This document shows positions 32,346-39,672 of a stretch of DNA of 39,672 nt, piece by piece. Position numbers and translations under genes: made by a program. Below the pieces are notes generated by a model that worked only from the letters and a program-made list of their open reading frames with translations, did no database searches and was not told the DNA's origin. The first letter of the stretch is position 1; each line of letters starts with the position of its first letter. Where the stretch lies: assembly GCA_944322695.1 (NCBI GenBank), contig CALUPQ010000084.1, positions 1-39,672 of the forward strand, given 5' to 3'. This stretch comes from an uncultured Mailhella sp. Its GTDB lineage: Bacteria > Desulfobacterota > Desulfovibrionia > Desulfovibrionales > Desulfovibrionaceae.

Positions 32346-33625
32346 CAGTCCTCTCCTTCCTTGTCCATGATGGTCTCAGGGCTGACGATGCGCCCCGCTA
32401 TGGCCGAAGCGGCCGCCACGGCCGGGCTGCACAGATAGACTTCCGACTCCACATGACCCATGCGTCCCACGAAGTTGCGGTTGGTGGTGGAAAGGCATTT
32501 TTCCCCGGCGGCGAGTATGCCCATGTGTCCGCCGAGGCAGGCCCCGCAGGTGGGAGTGCTCACGGCGCAGCCGGCGTCCATGAAGGTGCGGATATAGCCT
32601 TTCTCCATGCATTCCATGTAGATGGAAGGCGTGGCCGGGATGACGATGACGCGCACGCGGTCGCTGATTTTCCTTCCTTTCAGGATGCTCGCGGCCATGG
32701 CCATGTCTTCCATGCGGCCGTTGGTGCAGGAGCCGATGAACACCTGGTCGAGCGGAACGTCGCCCACTTCGTCGATGGTGCGGGTATTGGAGGGCAGGTG
32801 CGGGAAGGCCACGGTGGGACGGATGGAGGAGAGGTCGATGTCGATGGTCTTCTCGTATTCGGCGTCCTCGTCCGCTTCGTAGGAGGTCCAGCTCTTCGTG
32901 CAGTGGGCTTCAAGGTAGGCGCGGCAGACGGCGTCCACGGGGAAGGTGGCGTTCTTGGCACCGGCTTCGATGGCCATGTTGGTCATGGAGAAGCGGTCGT
33001 CCATGGAAAGGTTCGCCACGCCGTCGCCGGAAAATTCCATGGAGCGGTACAGCGCGCCGTCCACGCCGATGAGACCGATGATGTGCAGCATCACGTCCTT
33101 GCCGCAGACCCACTTTCCGGGCTTGCCGGTAAGGTTGAAGCGGATGGCGGAGGGCACCTTGAACCAGTTTTCGCCCGTGGCCATGCCCATGGCCAGGTCG
33201 GTGCTGCCCACGCCCGTGGAAAAGGCGCCGAGCGCGCCGTAGGTGCAGGTGTGGGAGTCGCCGCCGATGATGACTTCGCCGGGCGCCACGATGCCCTGCT
33301 CGGGCAGAAGGGCGTGTTCTATGCCCATGCGACCCACGTCGAAGAAGTGGGTGAGCTCGTTTTCGCGCGCAAATTCGCGGCACGCCTTGCACTGCATGGC
33401 GGCCTTGATGTCCTTGTTCGGGGCGAAGTGGTCGAGCACGACCACCACCTTGTCCTTGTCGAAGACCTTTTCTGCGCCCGCCTTGCGGAATTCGGGCACG
33501 GCGAGGGCAATGGTGATGTCGTTGCCCATGACGATATCGAGCTTCGCTTCAATGAGCTGGCCCGCCGTCACGCTTTCAAGCCCGGCATGCGCGGCCAGTA
33601 TCTTCTGTGTTACGGTCATACCCAT
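32345..33625 (-). CDS. leuC: 3-isopropylmalate dehydratase large subunit
   Basis: 426 residues, the HacA/LeuC2 type. [4Fe-4S] enzyme of the aconitase family: [52 protein letters not shown] and [12 protein letters not shown] carry the cluster cysteines. AAGGA precedes the ATG at 33625; a second in-frame ATG lies two codons later. First gene of leuCDB. A leuA is not visible nearby. Confidence 0.95.
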   Translation of the reverse strand: MGMTVTQKILAAHAGLESVTAGQLIEAKLDIVMGNDITIALAVPEFRKAGAEKVFDKDKVVVVLDHFAPNKDIKAAMQCKACREFARENELTHFFDVGRMGIEHALLPEQGIVAPGEVIIGGDSHTCTYGALGAFSTGVGSTDLAMGMATGENWFKVPSAIRFNLTGKPGKWVCGKDVMLHIIGLIGVDGALYRSMEFSGDGVANLSMDDRFSMTNMAIEAGAKNATFPVDAVCRAYLEAHCTKSWTSYEADEDAEYEKTIDIDLSSIRPTVAFPHLPSNTRTIDEVGDVPLDQVFIGSCTNGRMEDMAMAASILKGRKISDRVRVIVIPATPSIYMECMEKGYIRTFMDAGCAVSTPTCGACLGGHMGILAAGEKCLSTTNRNFVGRMGHVESEVYLCSPAVAAASAIAGRIVSPETIMDKEGED

Positions 33626-33695
33626 GAGGATATCCTTGTCGTAGAAGGGGGGAGCCTGCCCTGTACCTGACAGGGACGGGCAAAAAAGTCTTTTC

Positions 33696-33724
33696 AGAAT
33701 AAAGAAGCGTTTTCTGCTTGTCCA
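33696..33724 (-). promoter_or_regulatory. Promoter of leuCDB
   Basis: On the minus strand TGGACA (33724-33719), 17-bp spacer, TATTCT (33701-33696). The leader of about 65 nt contains a small hairpin CCCTG-TCAGGTA-CAGGG (33659-33675). No leucine-rich leader peptide or T-box was seen. Confidence 0.72.
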
Positions 33725-33781
33725 GAGGAAAGGCGGGCGGGAAAAGCCCCGGACGCGGGGCGAAGCGTTCGTGCAGCAAGA

Positions 33782-33820
33782 AAAAGCAGGCTCCCTGCAT
33801 CATAAGACGCAGGGAGCCTG
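33782..33820 (-). terminator. Terminator after the cysteine desulfidase gene
   Basis: CAGGCTCCCTGC (33787-33798) pairs perfectly with GCAGGGAGCCTG (33809-33820). On the minus strand it is followed by CTTTTTC. It lies about 24 bp after the stop. Confidence 0.88.
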
Positions 33821-33843
33821 AGAAGTGAGATGCCGGGAAAGCC

Positions 33844-35124
33844 TCAGGACTTGTGCAGCATGATGTCGAGGATGACCTTGTCGGCCTCCTTCATGCCCGT
33901 GGAGCCGAGACGGCCGAGGTTGGCGATGCAGGCCTCGATGTCGTCGTCCACGATGCCTTCGTTGCCGGGAACCACGGTGCCGTTCAGGGCGAGCAGCACG
34001 GCCTGTATGCCTGCGCTCACGGCGGTGGCCACCTTGAGGGCGCAGCTGCTTTTCGCGCCGTCGCATATCATGCCGGAAACGTTGCCCACCATGTTGCGCA
34101 CGGTGCGCTCCATGTCCCTTAGACCGCCGCCGAGCAGCAGCGCGATGCCGCAGGCCGAGGCCGTGGCCGCCACCATGGCCCCGCAGTGAGCGGAAAGGCG
34201 GCCGAGGTGATGCTTGATGTGGATGGACGTGAGGTGGCTCATCATGAGGGCGCGGGCCAGCTTCTCGTCGTCGGACTGCATGCGTATGGCGCAGGCCACC
34301 ACGGGCATGGTGCAGGTGATGCCCTGATTGCCGCTGCCGGAATTGCTCATCACCGGCATCATGACTCCGGCCATGCGCGCGTCGGCCGCGGCGGCGGTGA
34401 GCTTGGTGGCGAAGGTGGGCAAGTCGTCGGCAAGGATGTGCTTGCGTATCTGCGTGTCCATCATTTTGCCCACGCCGAGGCCGTACTGACGCCGAAGCCC
34501 CTCTTCCGCCACGCGGCGGTTCATGCGCGCGGCTTCCAGAATGAAGCTGATTTCGTCAATCGGAGCCGTGGTGGCAAGGTCGTAGATGCCGGCGAGCGTG
34601 AGCGGCCAGGGAGCGTCGTCGCCTTCCTGTACGGAGGTGTCCGGCTGTTCAAAGGTGAGCGCGCCGTTTTTCCACACGCGGGTGATGTTGTCGTGGCTGC
34701 CCGAAAGCTCGGCGGCAGTGCTTTCTTCTCCGGCAAAGGCGGTCACCAGGCAGTAGAGAAGCTGGTCGTTGTCCGCAAGGTGCAGGTTGACGGCGTCTTT
34801 TGCCAGCATCTCGCGGGCGCTTTCGGCCGTCTCTTCGGAAAGCTCCTTCAGGCATTCCAGCCCGAGGGCGCTTTTTCCGCCGAGAGCGCCCGCGGCCGCG
34901 GCCACGCCGAGCCCCATCTCGCCCGTGCCGGGCACCATGACGCCCATGCCGTTCTTGAGCAGGTTGGCGCTTACGGCCACATCCAGCTTTTCAGGCCGGC
35001 GGCCGAGCTCCTCCGCGGCGCGGGCCGCGGTGAGGGCTACGGCAATGGGCTCCGTGCAGCCGAGCGCGGGCACGACTTCTTTGCGCAGCAGGGAAAGATA
35101 GGCGTTGCGGTCGCTCTCGTTCAT
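33844..35124 (-). CDS. cyuA: L-cysteine desulfidase, UPF0597/CyuA (YhaM) family
   Basis: 426 residues from the ATG at 35124, in ATGA overlap with the upstream symporter; the frame is open further but only inside that gene. UPF0597 blocks: PALGCTEPIAVALTAARA near residue 20, NLLKNGMGVMVPGTGEMGL, MMDTQIRKHILAD, VMSNSGSGNQGITCTMPV and ARLSAHCGAMVAATASACG, plus GMICDGAKSSCALKVATAV; the cysteines fit an oxygen-sensitive [4Fe-4S] enzyme. Family members release sulfide, ammonia and pyruvate from L-cysteine. Symbol taken from the E. coli homologue. Confidence 0.87.
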   Translation of the reverse strand: MNESDRNAYLSLLRKEVVPALGCTEPIAVALTAARAAEELGRRPEKLDVAVSANLLKNGMGVMVPGTGEMGLGVAAAAGALGGKSALGLECLKELSEETAESAREMLAKDAVNLHLADNDQLLYCLVTAFAGEESTAAELSGSHDNITRVWKNGALTFEQPDTSVQEGDDAPWPLTLAGIYDLATTAPIDEISFILEAARMNRRVAEEGLRRQYGLGVGKMMDTQIRKHILADDLPTFATKLTAAAADARMAGVMMPVMSNSGSGNQGITCTMPVVACAIRMQSDDEKLARALMMSHLTSIHIKHHLGRLSAHCGAMVAATASACGIALLLGGGLRDMERTVRNMVGNVSGMICDGAKSSCALKVATAVSAGIQAVLLALNGTVVPGNEGIVDDDIEACIANLGRLGSTGMKEADKVILDIMLHKS

Positions 35125-36350
35125 GCGTTTTCTCCGGCGGATTTGTGCTGCAGCTCGCCGAGCTGTTCGTTGCGGTTGAAGAGGCCTTCCAGCATGAGGG
35201 TCAGCGCGCCGTCGCCCGTGATGTTGCAGGCCGTGCCGAAGCTGTCCTGCAGGGCGAAAATGGCGATGAGCAGGGCCACGCCGTTCTGGTCGAAGCCGAG
35301 AACGCCGGTGACTATGCCGAGGGAGGCCACCACGGTGCCGCCGGGCACGCCAGGAGCGCCCACGGCGAAGACGCCGAGCAGCAGGCAGAAGAGAATCATG
35401 ACGCCGACGCTGGGGAGCGTGCCGTAGAGCATGAGGTGCAGCGTCATGCAGAAGAAGGTTTCGGTGAGCACGGAGCCGCACAGGTGCACGGTGGCTCCGA
35501 GCGGAACCATGAATTCCACAAGGTTCTTGCTGAGCACGCGGGACTTATGGGCGCAGTCCAGCGCCACGGGAAGCGTGGCCGCGCTGGACATGGTGCCCAC
35601 GGCGGTGAGATACGCGGGCGTGTAGTAGCGGAAGACTTCCCAGGGGTTGCGGCCGGAAAGCAGGCCGCCTATGCCGTAGAGCACGGCGAGCCAGATGAAG
35701 TGTCCCACGATGACGATGAGCACCATGGAAATGAACACGGGCAGATGCAGGCTGAGAGAGCCTTCGTAGGCGAGGCCGAGGAAGGACATGCCCACGAAGA
35801 AGGGCAGGATGGGAATCATCACGCGGATGACGAGAGAGCTCATGATGCGCTCAAGCTCGGAAAAGAGCCTGGCCATGTTTTCCGACTTTGTCCAAGTGAT
35901 GGCCACGCCGAAGAAAAGGGCCAGAATGAGCGCGCTCATCACGCTGAAGAGCGGGGGAATGTCCAGTCGGAACACGATTTCCGGCAGGGAGCGCAGCGTT
36001 TCGGTGGTTGTGGCGATGGAGAGGTGCGGGATGATGACGTAGCCCGACACGGTGGAGAAGAAGGCCGCACCGATGGAGGAGAGGTAGGCAATGGCCACGG
36101 CGGTGAACAGAATCTTGCTCGCGTTCTGTCCGAGGCGGACGATGGCCGGGGTGATGAATCCCACGATGACGAGGGGCACGAGGAAGAAGATAATCTGCCC
36201 GAAGATGTAGCGCAGGGACACCACCACATCCATGAGATGATGCAGCGGGCTTTCGGTGTTGCCGCCGAGGTATGTTCCCACAAGGGAACCGATGACGATG
36301 CCGGCGAGCAGTTTGAGAATCAGGGAAAAATCAGCAGCCTTGGCGGACAT
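35121..36350 (-). CDS. DAACS-family dicarboxylate/amino acid:cation symporter
   Basis: 409 residues, about eight membrane segments plus two re-entrant loops. Family signatures: TMSSAATLPVALDCA (the serine-rich hairpin 1), MVPLGATVHLCGSVL, GVFAVGAPGVPGGTVVASLGI (hairpin 2) and DSFGTACNITGDGALTLM (cation/substrate site). It is a sodium- or proton-coupled importer. Its gene overlaps the cysteine desulfidase gene by 4 bp, so cysteine (or cystine/serine) is the likely substrate, although glutamate/aspartate transport is the family default. Confidence 0.9.
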   Translation of the reverse strand: MSAKAADFSLILKLLAGIVIGSLVGTYLGGNTESPLHHLMDVVVSLRYIFGQIIFFLVPLVIVGFITPAIVRLGQNASKILFTAVAIAYLSSIGAAFFSTVSGYVIIPHLSIATTTETLRSLPEIVFRLDIPPLFSVMSALILALFFGVAITWTKSENMARLFSELERIMSSLVIRVMIPILPFFVGMSFLGLAYEGSLSLHLPVFISMVLIVIVGHFIWLAVLYGIGGLLSGRNPWEVFRYYTPAYLTAVGTMSSAATLPVALDCAHKSRVLSKNLVEFMVPLGATVHLCGSVLTETFFCMTLHLMLYGTLPSVGVMILFCLLLGVFAVGAPGVPGGTVVASLGIVTGVLGFDQNGVALLIAIFALQDSFGTACNITGDGALTLMLEGLFNRNEQLGELQHKSAGENA

Positions 36351-36656
36351 GGTAAGCCTCCATCATTAAAAGTACGCATCAGCGCTGTAGCACAGGCAGA
36401 GCGTCTTCGCAACATCAGCGGCGAAGAAGGAGCGTCCGGAAGCGCCCTGACGGGTATTTTTTCTTTCCCGAGAAAGAAGTTTCGAGAGGGAGTGAAGCGC
36501 GGAAGCTCTGTGCCTCGTTTCAGCGGTTTGCGCAAAAAGGAAGGGGGAGAAGGAGGGGCCGGGGCTGACGAAAATGAGGAGGAATAAAAAAATCTCGTAG
36601 AAAATGCTTGACGAAGTGGGAAAAGGTCTATAAGAATCGTCCTCACCGAACAATAA
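36351..36656. other. Divergent spacer between symporter and tRNA-Val
   Basis: 306 bp with no supported gene. A possible tRNA promoter lies at 36608-36634 (TTGACG and TATAAG, with a short 15-bp spacer). The symporter promoter is not clear. Confidence 0.45.
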
Positions 36657-36732
36657 AGGCGCGTAGCTCAGGTGGCAGAGCACTTCCTTGACACGGAAGG
36701 GGTCAGCAGTTCAAGTCTGCTCGTGCCTACCA
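36657..36732 (+). tRNA. tRNA-Val (anticodon GAC), CCA encoded
   Basis: Acceptor AGGCGCG (36657-36663) pairs with CGTGCCT (36722-36728, one G-U), discriminator A, CCA at 36730-36732. D arm AGCTCAGGTGGCAGAGC, anticodon arm CTTCC-TT-GAC-AC-GGAAG, T arm with GTTCAAGTC. Confidence 0.96.
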
Positions 36733-36746
36733 CAAAAACACATCGG

Positions 36747-36777
36747 AAAGGGAGGCAGCGCCTCCCTTTCTTTTTTT
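36747..36777 (+). terminator. Terminator after tRNA-Val
   Basis: AAAGGGAGGC (36747-36756), AGC loop, GCCTCCCTTT (36760-36769), then C and seven T. Confidence 0.93.
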
Positions 36778-36808
36778 GTTTCACATCTGGATTTTTTTGG
36801 AGTTTCCC

Positions 36809-38755
36809 ATGCAGATATCCGTAGAAGGAAAGTTGGTTGAGGCCGCCGCCGGCGCTTCGTGCGCCGAGGTGCTGAAGCAGGCTCTTTCCGGCAAACGGTT
36901 CAAGGCCGCTCTTGCCTGCCGCGTGAAGACCGCGGACACGGAAGAACTGCTCGATATTTCTGCTGAAATGCCCGCCGATGCGCTGGAAGCCGCCCCTGTG
37001 ACGGCTGAGGACCCCGAAGGGCTTCAGCTGCTGCGTCATTCCACGTCTCATGTCATGGCCGCCGCCGTGCAGAAGCTCTTCCCCGGCGTGAAGGTCACCA
37101 TCGGCCCGTCCATAGACTCCGGTTTCTATTACGACTTCGACGCTCCCCGTCCCTTCTCTCCCGATGACCTCGAGGCCATCGAGAAGGAAATGCGCGCCAT
37201 CATCGCCGCGAACGTTCCCTTCGAGCGTTCCGTCATGAAGAAGGACGACGCCATCGCCCTGTTCCGCGACAAGGGCGAGAACTACAAGGTGGAGCTCATC
37301 GAGGGCATCGACGCCGACACCGTGTCCCTGTATCGCTGCGGTGATTTTCTCGACCTCTGCCGCGGACCGCACATTCCCGGCACGGGCGCGGTCAAGGCCT
37401 TCAAGCTGCTCTCCGTGGCCGGCGCCTACTGGCGCGGCGACGAGAACAACCCCATGCTCTCCCGCATCTACGGCACGGCGTTCCCGGACGAAAAGGGCCT
37501 CAAGGACTACCTTGCCGCCATCGAGGAAGCCAAGAGACGCGACCATCGCCGTCTCGGCAAGGAGCTCGGTCTCTTCTCCTTCCACGAAGACGTGGCCCCC
37601 GGCATGTCTTTCTGGCTGCCCAAGGGCATGATGCTCCGCACCATTCTGGAAGACTTCCTCGTGCGCGAACATCTCAAGCGCGGCTACGACCTCGTGCGCG
37701 GTCCGCAGATTCTGCGCCGCGAGCTGTGGGAGCGCTCCGGCCATTACGACCACTACCGTGAAAACATGTACTTCACGGAAATCGAAGGCGACGTGCACGG
37801 CGTGAAGCCCATGAACTGCGTGGGCCACATGCTCATGTACGGCGAAACCCTGCACAGCTACCGCGATTTGCCCGTGCGCCTCTTCGAGCTCGGCGTGGTG
37901 CACCGTCACGAGAAGTCCGGCACCCTGCACGGCCTTCTGCGCGTGCGTCAGTTCACGCAGGACGATGCCCACATCATCTGCTCCATCGACCAGCTGGAAG
38001 AGGAAATCCTGAACGTCATGCACCTTTCCGCAGACCTCATGGATTTGTTCGGCTTCAAGTACCGCATTTTCATTTCCACCCGTCCCGAGGACAGCATCGG
38101 TTCCGACGAGGCGTGGGAGCGTGCGACTGGCGCGCTCATCAAGGCCGTGGAAAAGGAAGGCAAGCCCTACCAGATTAATGAGGGCGACGGCGCCTTCTAC
38201 GGTCCGAAAATCGATATCAAGGTCACCGACGCCATCGGCCGCGAATGGCAGCTTTCCACCATTCAGGTGGACTTCACGCTGCCGGAGCGCTTCGACTTGG
38301 TGTATGTCGGTCAGGATGGCGAACGCCATCGTCCCGTCATGGTGCATCGCGCCATTCTGGGCTCTCTGGAACGCTTCATCGGCGTTCTTACCGAGCATTT
38401 CGCCGGTGCCTTCCCTGCCTGGCTCGCGCCCGTGCAGGCCCGCATCGTCAATGTGACGGATGCCCAGATGGATTATGTCAAAGAGATGAAGAGCCGCCTT
38501 GCCGCCGCCGGTATCCGCGTGGAGACCGACCTGCGCAACGAGAAGCTGGGCTTCAAGATTCGTGAAGCGCAGCTGGCCAAGATTCCTTACGTCCTCGTGG
38601 TGGGCGACAAGGAAGTGGCCGATGGCGGCTTCAGCGTCCGTCTGCGCTCCGGCGAGAACATCGGCTTCCGCTCCGTGGAAGACGTCATCGCCATGATTCG
38701 GACGGACAGTGAGGAACCGTTCAAACGTGGAGGTATGAGCTATAGCTTCGCCTAA
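36809..38755 (+). CDS. thrS: Threonine-tRNA ligase
   Basis: 648 residues from the ATG at 36809 (TTGGAG 6 nt upstream; an earlier frame start at 36776 overlaps the terminator). TGS domain 1-60, editing domain with [18 protein letters not shown] and the CRGPHIP zinc-like block, class II catalytic core with [10 protein letters not shown] and VVHRHEKSG and motif 3 in [15 protein letters not shown], then the anticodon-binding domain from about 540. Length is typical. Confidence 0.97.
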   Translation: MQISVEGKLVEAAAGASCAEVLKQALSGKRFKAALACRVKTADTEELLDISAEMPADALEAAPVTAEDPEGLQLLRHSTSHVMAAAVQKLFPGVKVTIGPSIDSGFYYDFDAPRPFSPDDLEAIEKEMRAIIAANVPFERSVMKKDDAIALFRDKGENYKVELIEGIDADTVSLYRCGDFLDLCRGPHIPGTGAVKAFKLLSVAGAYWRGDENNPMLSRIYGTAFPDEKGLKDYLAAIEEAKRRDHRRLGKELGLFSFHEDVAPGMSFWLPKGMMLRTILEDFLVREHLKRGYDLVRGPQILRRELWERSGHYDHYRENMYFTEIEGDVHGVKPMNCVGHMLMYGETLHSYRDLPVRLFELGVVHRHEKSGTLHGLLRVRQFTQDDAHIICSIDQLEEEILNVMHLSADLMDLFGFKYRIFISTRPEDSIGSDEAWERATGALIKAVEKEGKPYQINEGDGAFYGPKIDIKVTDAIGREWQLSTIQVDFTLPERFDLVYVGQDGERHRPVMVHRAILGSLERFIGVLTEHFAGAFPAWLAPVQARIVNVTDAQMDYVKEMKSRLAAAGIRVETDLRNEKLGFKIREAQLAKIPYVLVVGDKEVADGGFSVRLRSGENIGFRSVEDVIAMIRTDSEEPFKRGGMSYSFA

Positions 38756-38756
38756 C

Positions 38757-39293
38757 ATGAGACCTCGCCGCGACGTGCCTCAGGACGGTGTGCGCCGCAA
38801 CGAGCAGATTCGTGCCCGTGAAGTACGGGTGATTGGTCCGGAAGGTGAACAGATTGGTATCCTTCCCTGTTCTGACGCCATCGCCATGGCCCATGAGGCC
38901 GGCTACGACCTGGTGGAAGTCGCCGCCAACGCGGAACCGCCCGTCTGCCGCATCATGGACTTCGGCAAGTTCAAGTACGAACAGCAGCAGAAGAAGAAGG
39001 AAGCCAAGCGTAACCAGACCGTGGTGCAGATAAAGGAAATCAAGGTCCGTCCCAAGACCGACGACCATGACTACGAAACCAAGCTGCGCCATATCCGCCG
39101 CTTCCTCACGGACGGAGACCGTTGCAAGGTCACGGTGTTCTTCCGCGGGCGCGAAATTGTGCATAAGGACCGCGGCGAATCCATTCTGACCAAAATCATC
39201 GCCGACACCGCCGATGTGGGCAAGGTCGAACAGGCACCCAGCGCTGAAGGCCGCACCCTTCAGATGCTGCTCATTCCTCTTCCCAAGAAGTAG
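38757..39293 (+). CDS. infC: Translation initiation factor IF-3
   Basis: 178 residues. N domain RRNEQIRAREVRVIGPEGEQIG, linker rich in Q and K (FKYEQQQKKKEAKRN), C domain with KEIKVRPKTDDHDYETKLRH and FRGREIVHKDRGE. It starts at an ATG one base after the thrS stop. No good binding site is next to it, so translation is likely coupled to thrS. Binds the 30S subunit and monitors start codons. Confidence 0.96.
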   Translation: MRPRRDVPQDGVRRNEQIRAREVRVIGPEGEQIGILPCSDAIAMAHEAGYDLVEVAANAEPPVCRIMDFGKFKYEQQQKKKEAKRNQTVVQIKEIKVRPKTDDHDYETKLRHIRRFLTDGDRCKVTVFFRGREIVHKDRGESILTKIIADTADVGKVEQAPSAEGRTLQMLLIPLPKK

Positions 39294-39296
39294 TCT

Positions 39297-39347
39297 TTCA
39301 TCCGGCACGGCAGGGCTCTGCGTCCTGTCGTGCCGGATGAAGTTTTT
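39297..39347 (+). terminator. Terminator after infC
   Basis: An 18-bp stem (39297-39314 with 39324-39341, one G-U pair) followed by GTTTTT. It separates infC from rpmI, which are often co-transcribed in other bacteria. Confidence 0.92.
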
Positions 39348-39462
39348 CGCGGGGGACCGCGATGAACGGGAGGGTGCGCCCTTTCGTTTCCGGAAGAGAG
39401 CCGACGGAAGGTTCCGCTGCGCGCGGGCGTGTTTCTCTGCGCCGCGGACCTGATTTTTTTGC

Positions 39463-39491
39463 TTGCAGATTGCTCGAAAATGCTGCATAGT
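39463..39491 (+). promoter_or_regulatory. Promoter of rpmI
   Basis: TTGCAG (39463-39468), 17-bp spacer, CATAGT (39486-39491). The match is moderate, but a promoter is needed because of the terminator upstream. Confidence 0.5.
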
Positions 39492-39557
39492 CGGTCCTTT
39501 CGGATGCCCAAATCGTTCTTTCCGTTTTCGGAAAGCGCGAATATCAAGGAGTTGGTT

Positions 39558-39672
39558 ATGCCCAAGATCAAGACCAGCCGTTCTGCCGCCAAGCGTTTCA
39601 GCACCACCGGCAGCGGCAAGTTCCGCCGTCGTCGTCAGAACCTGCGCCACATCCTCACCAAGAAGGATGCCA
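39558..39672 (+). CDS. rpmI: 50S ribosomal protein L35 (partial, runs off the right edge)
   Basis: 38 complete codons are present. The product begins [20 protein letters not shown] and continues with the basic [16 protein letters not shown], the normal L35 sequence. AAGGAG at 39546-39551 precedes the ATG. Its C-terminal part, and probably rplT, lie beyond the window. Confidence 0.96.
   Translation, partial: MPKIKTSRSAAKRFSTTGSGKFRRRRQNLRHILTKKDA

Noticed and set aside
33626..33695. Possible leucine leader peptide or T-box before leuC
   Set aside because: Leader is only about 65 nt with one small hairpin; no leucine codon run and no T-box sequence TGGNACCGCG was found.
1..39672. CRISPR arrays, insertion sequences, prophage and toxin-antitoxin modules
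   Set aside because: No regularly spaced repeats, no transposase frames and no recognised phage or toxin-antitoxin proteins seen, apart from the integrase remnant at 6500-6697.

Overview
The window comes from an anaerobic, sulfite- or sulfate-reducing member of the Desulfovibrionaceae. The clearest marker is the first 66 bases, which read on the minus strand as the N-terminus of DsrA, the dissimilatory sulfite reductase alpha subunit. High G+C, a Re-citrate-synthase-like protein, an Fe-S serine dehydratase, a TauE/SafE exporter and a cysteine desulfidase fit a gut-type sulfidogen (Bilophila, Mailhella or Desulfovibrio relatives). The genus is inference.

Layout. 1-5873: dsrA start (minus), then a divergent Re-citrate-synthase-like/Cache fusion, L-serine dehydratase, an exported DsbA-like protein and ribF. 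6220-6697: tRNA-Ser(CGA) followed by a broken P4-type integrase gene preceded by four copies of an 11-bp repeat. About 1 kb without genes follows. 7718-17571: a complete C-P lyase locus, phnC-phnD-(terminator)-phnE-DUF1045-phnG-H-I-J-K-L-M-N, almost all with overlapping stop and start codons. 17820-18248: a molybdate-binding di-TOBE protein. Facing it on the minus strand is a promoter, a molybdenum/tungsten-cofactor (Moco/Tuco) riboswitch-like RNA and a 42-codon ORF; the two units share a bidirectional terminator. 18819-19460: a second phnN. 19604-20970: ArsR regulator plus a permease split in two. 21148-23297: DUF1538 membrane protein with a tandem P-II protein. 23568-26457: TauE/SafE, an AraC regulator and gpsA. 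26559-28754: a small unknown gene, cysK and cysE. 29415-30503: family 8 glycosyltransferase. 30636-33625: leuCDB. 33844-36350: a DAACS symporter with cysteine desulfidase. 36657-39672: tRNA-Val(GAC), thrS, infC and the start of rpmI.

How the genes work together. PhnCDE imports phosphonates; PhnGHIJKLMN converts them to 5-phosphoribosyl cyclic phosphate and PRPP. No phnP is visible, but a 2H-phosphoesterase (DUF1045) sits inside the operon. Sulfur metabolism recurs: dsrA, cysKE, cysteine desulfidase with an amino-acid symporter, and a possible sulfite exporter.

The most interesting non-standard signals are the Moco-like RNA, whose P1 strand can alternatively pair with the ribosome binding site of a tiny ORF; the DUF1538/tandem P-II operon, with a strong internal start that would release a 112-residue P-II; and the DUF1045 protein as a candidate functional replacement for PhnP.
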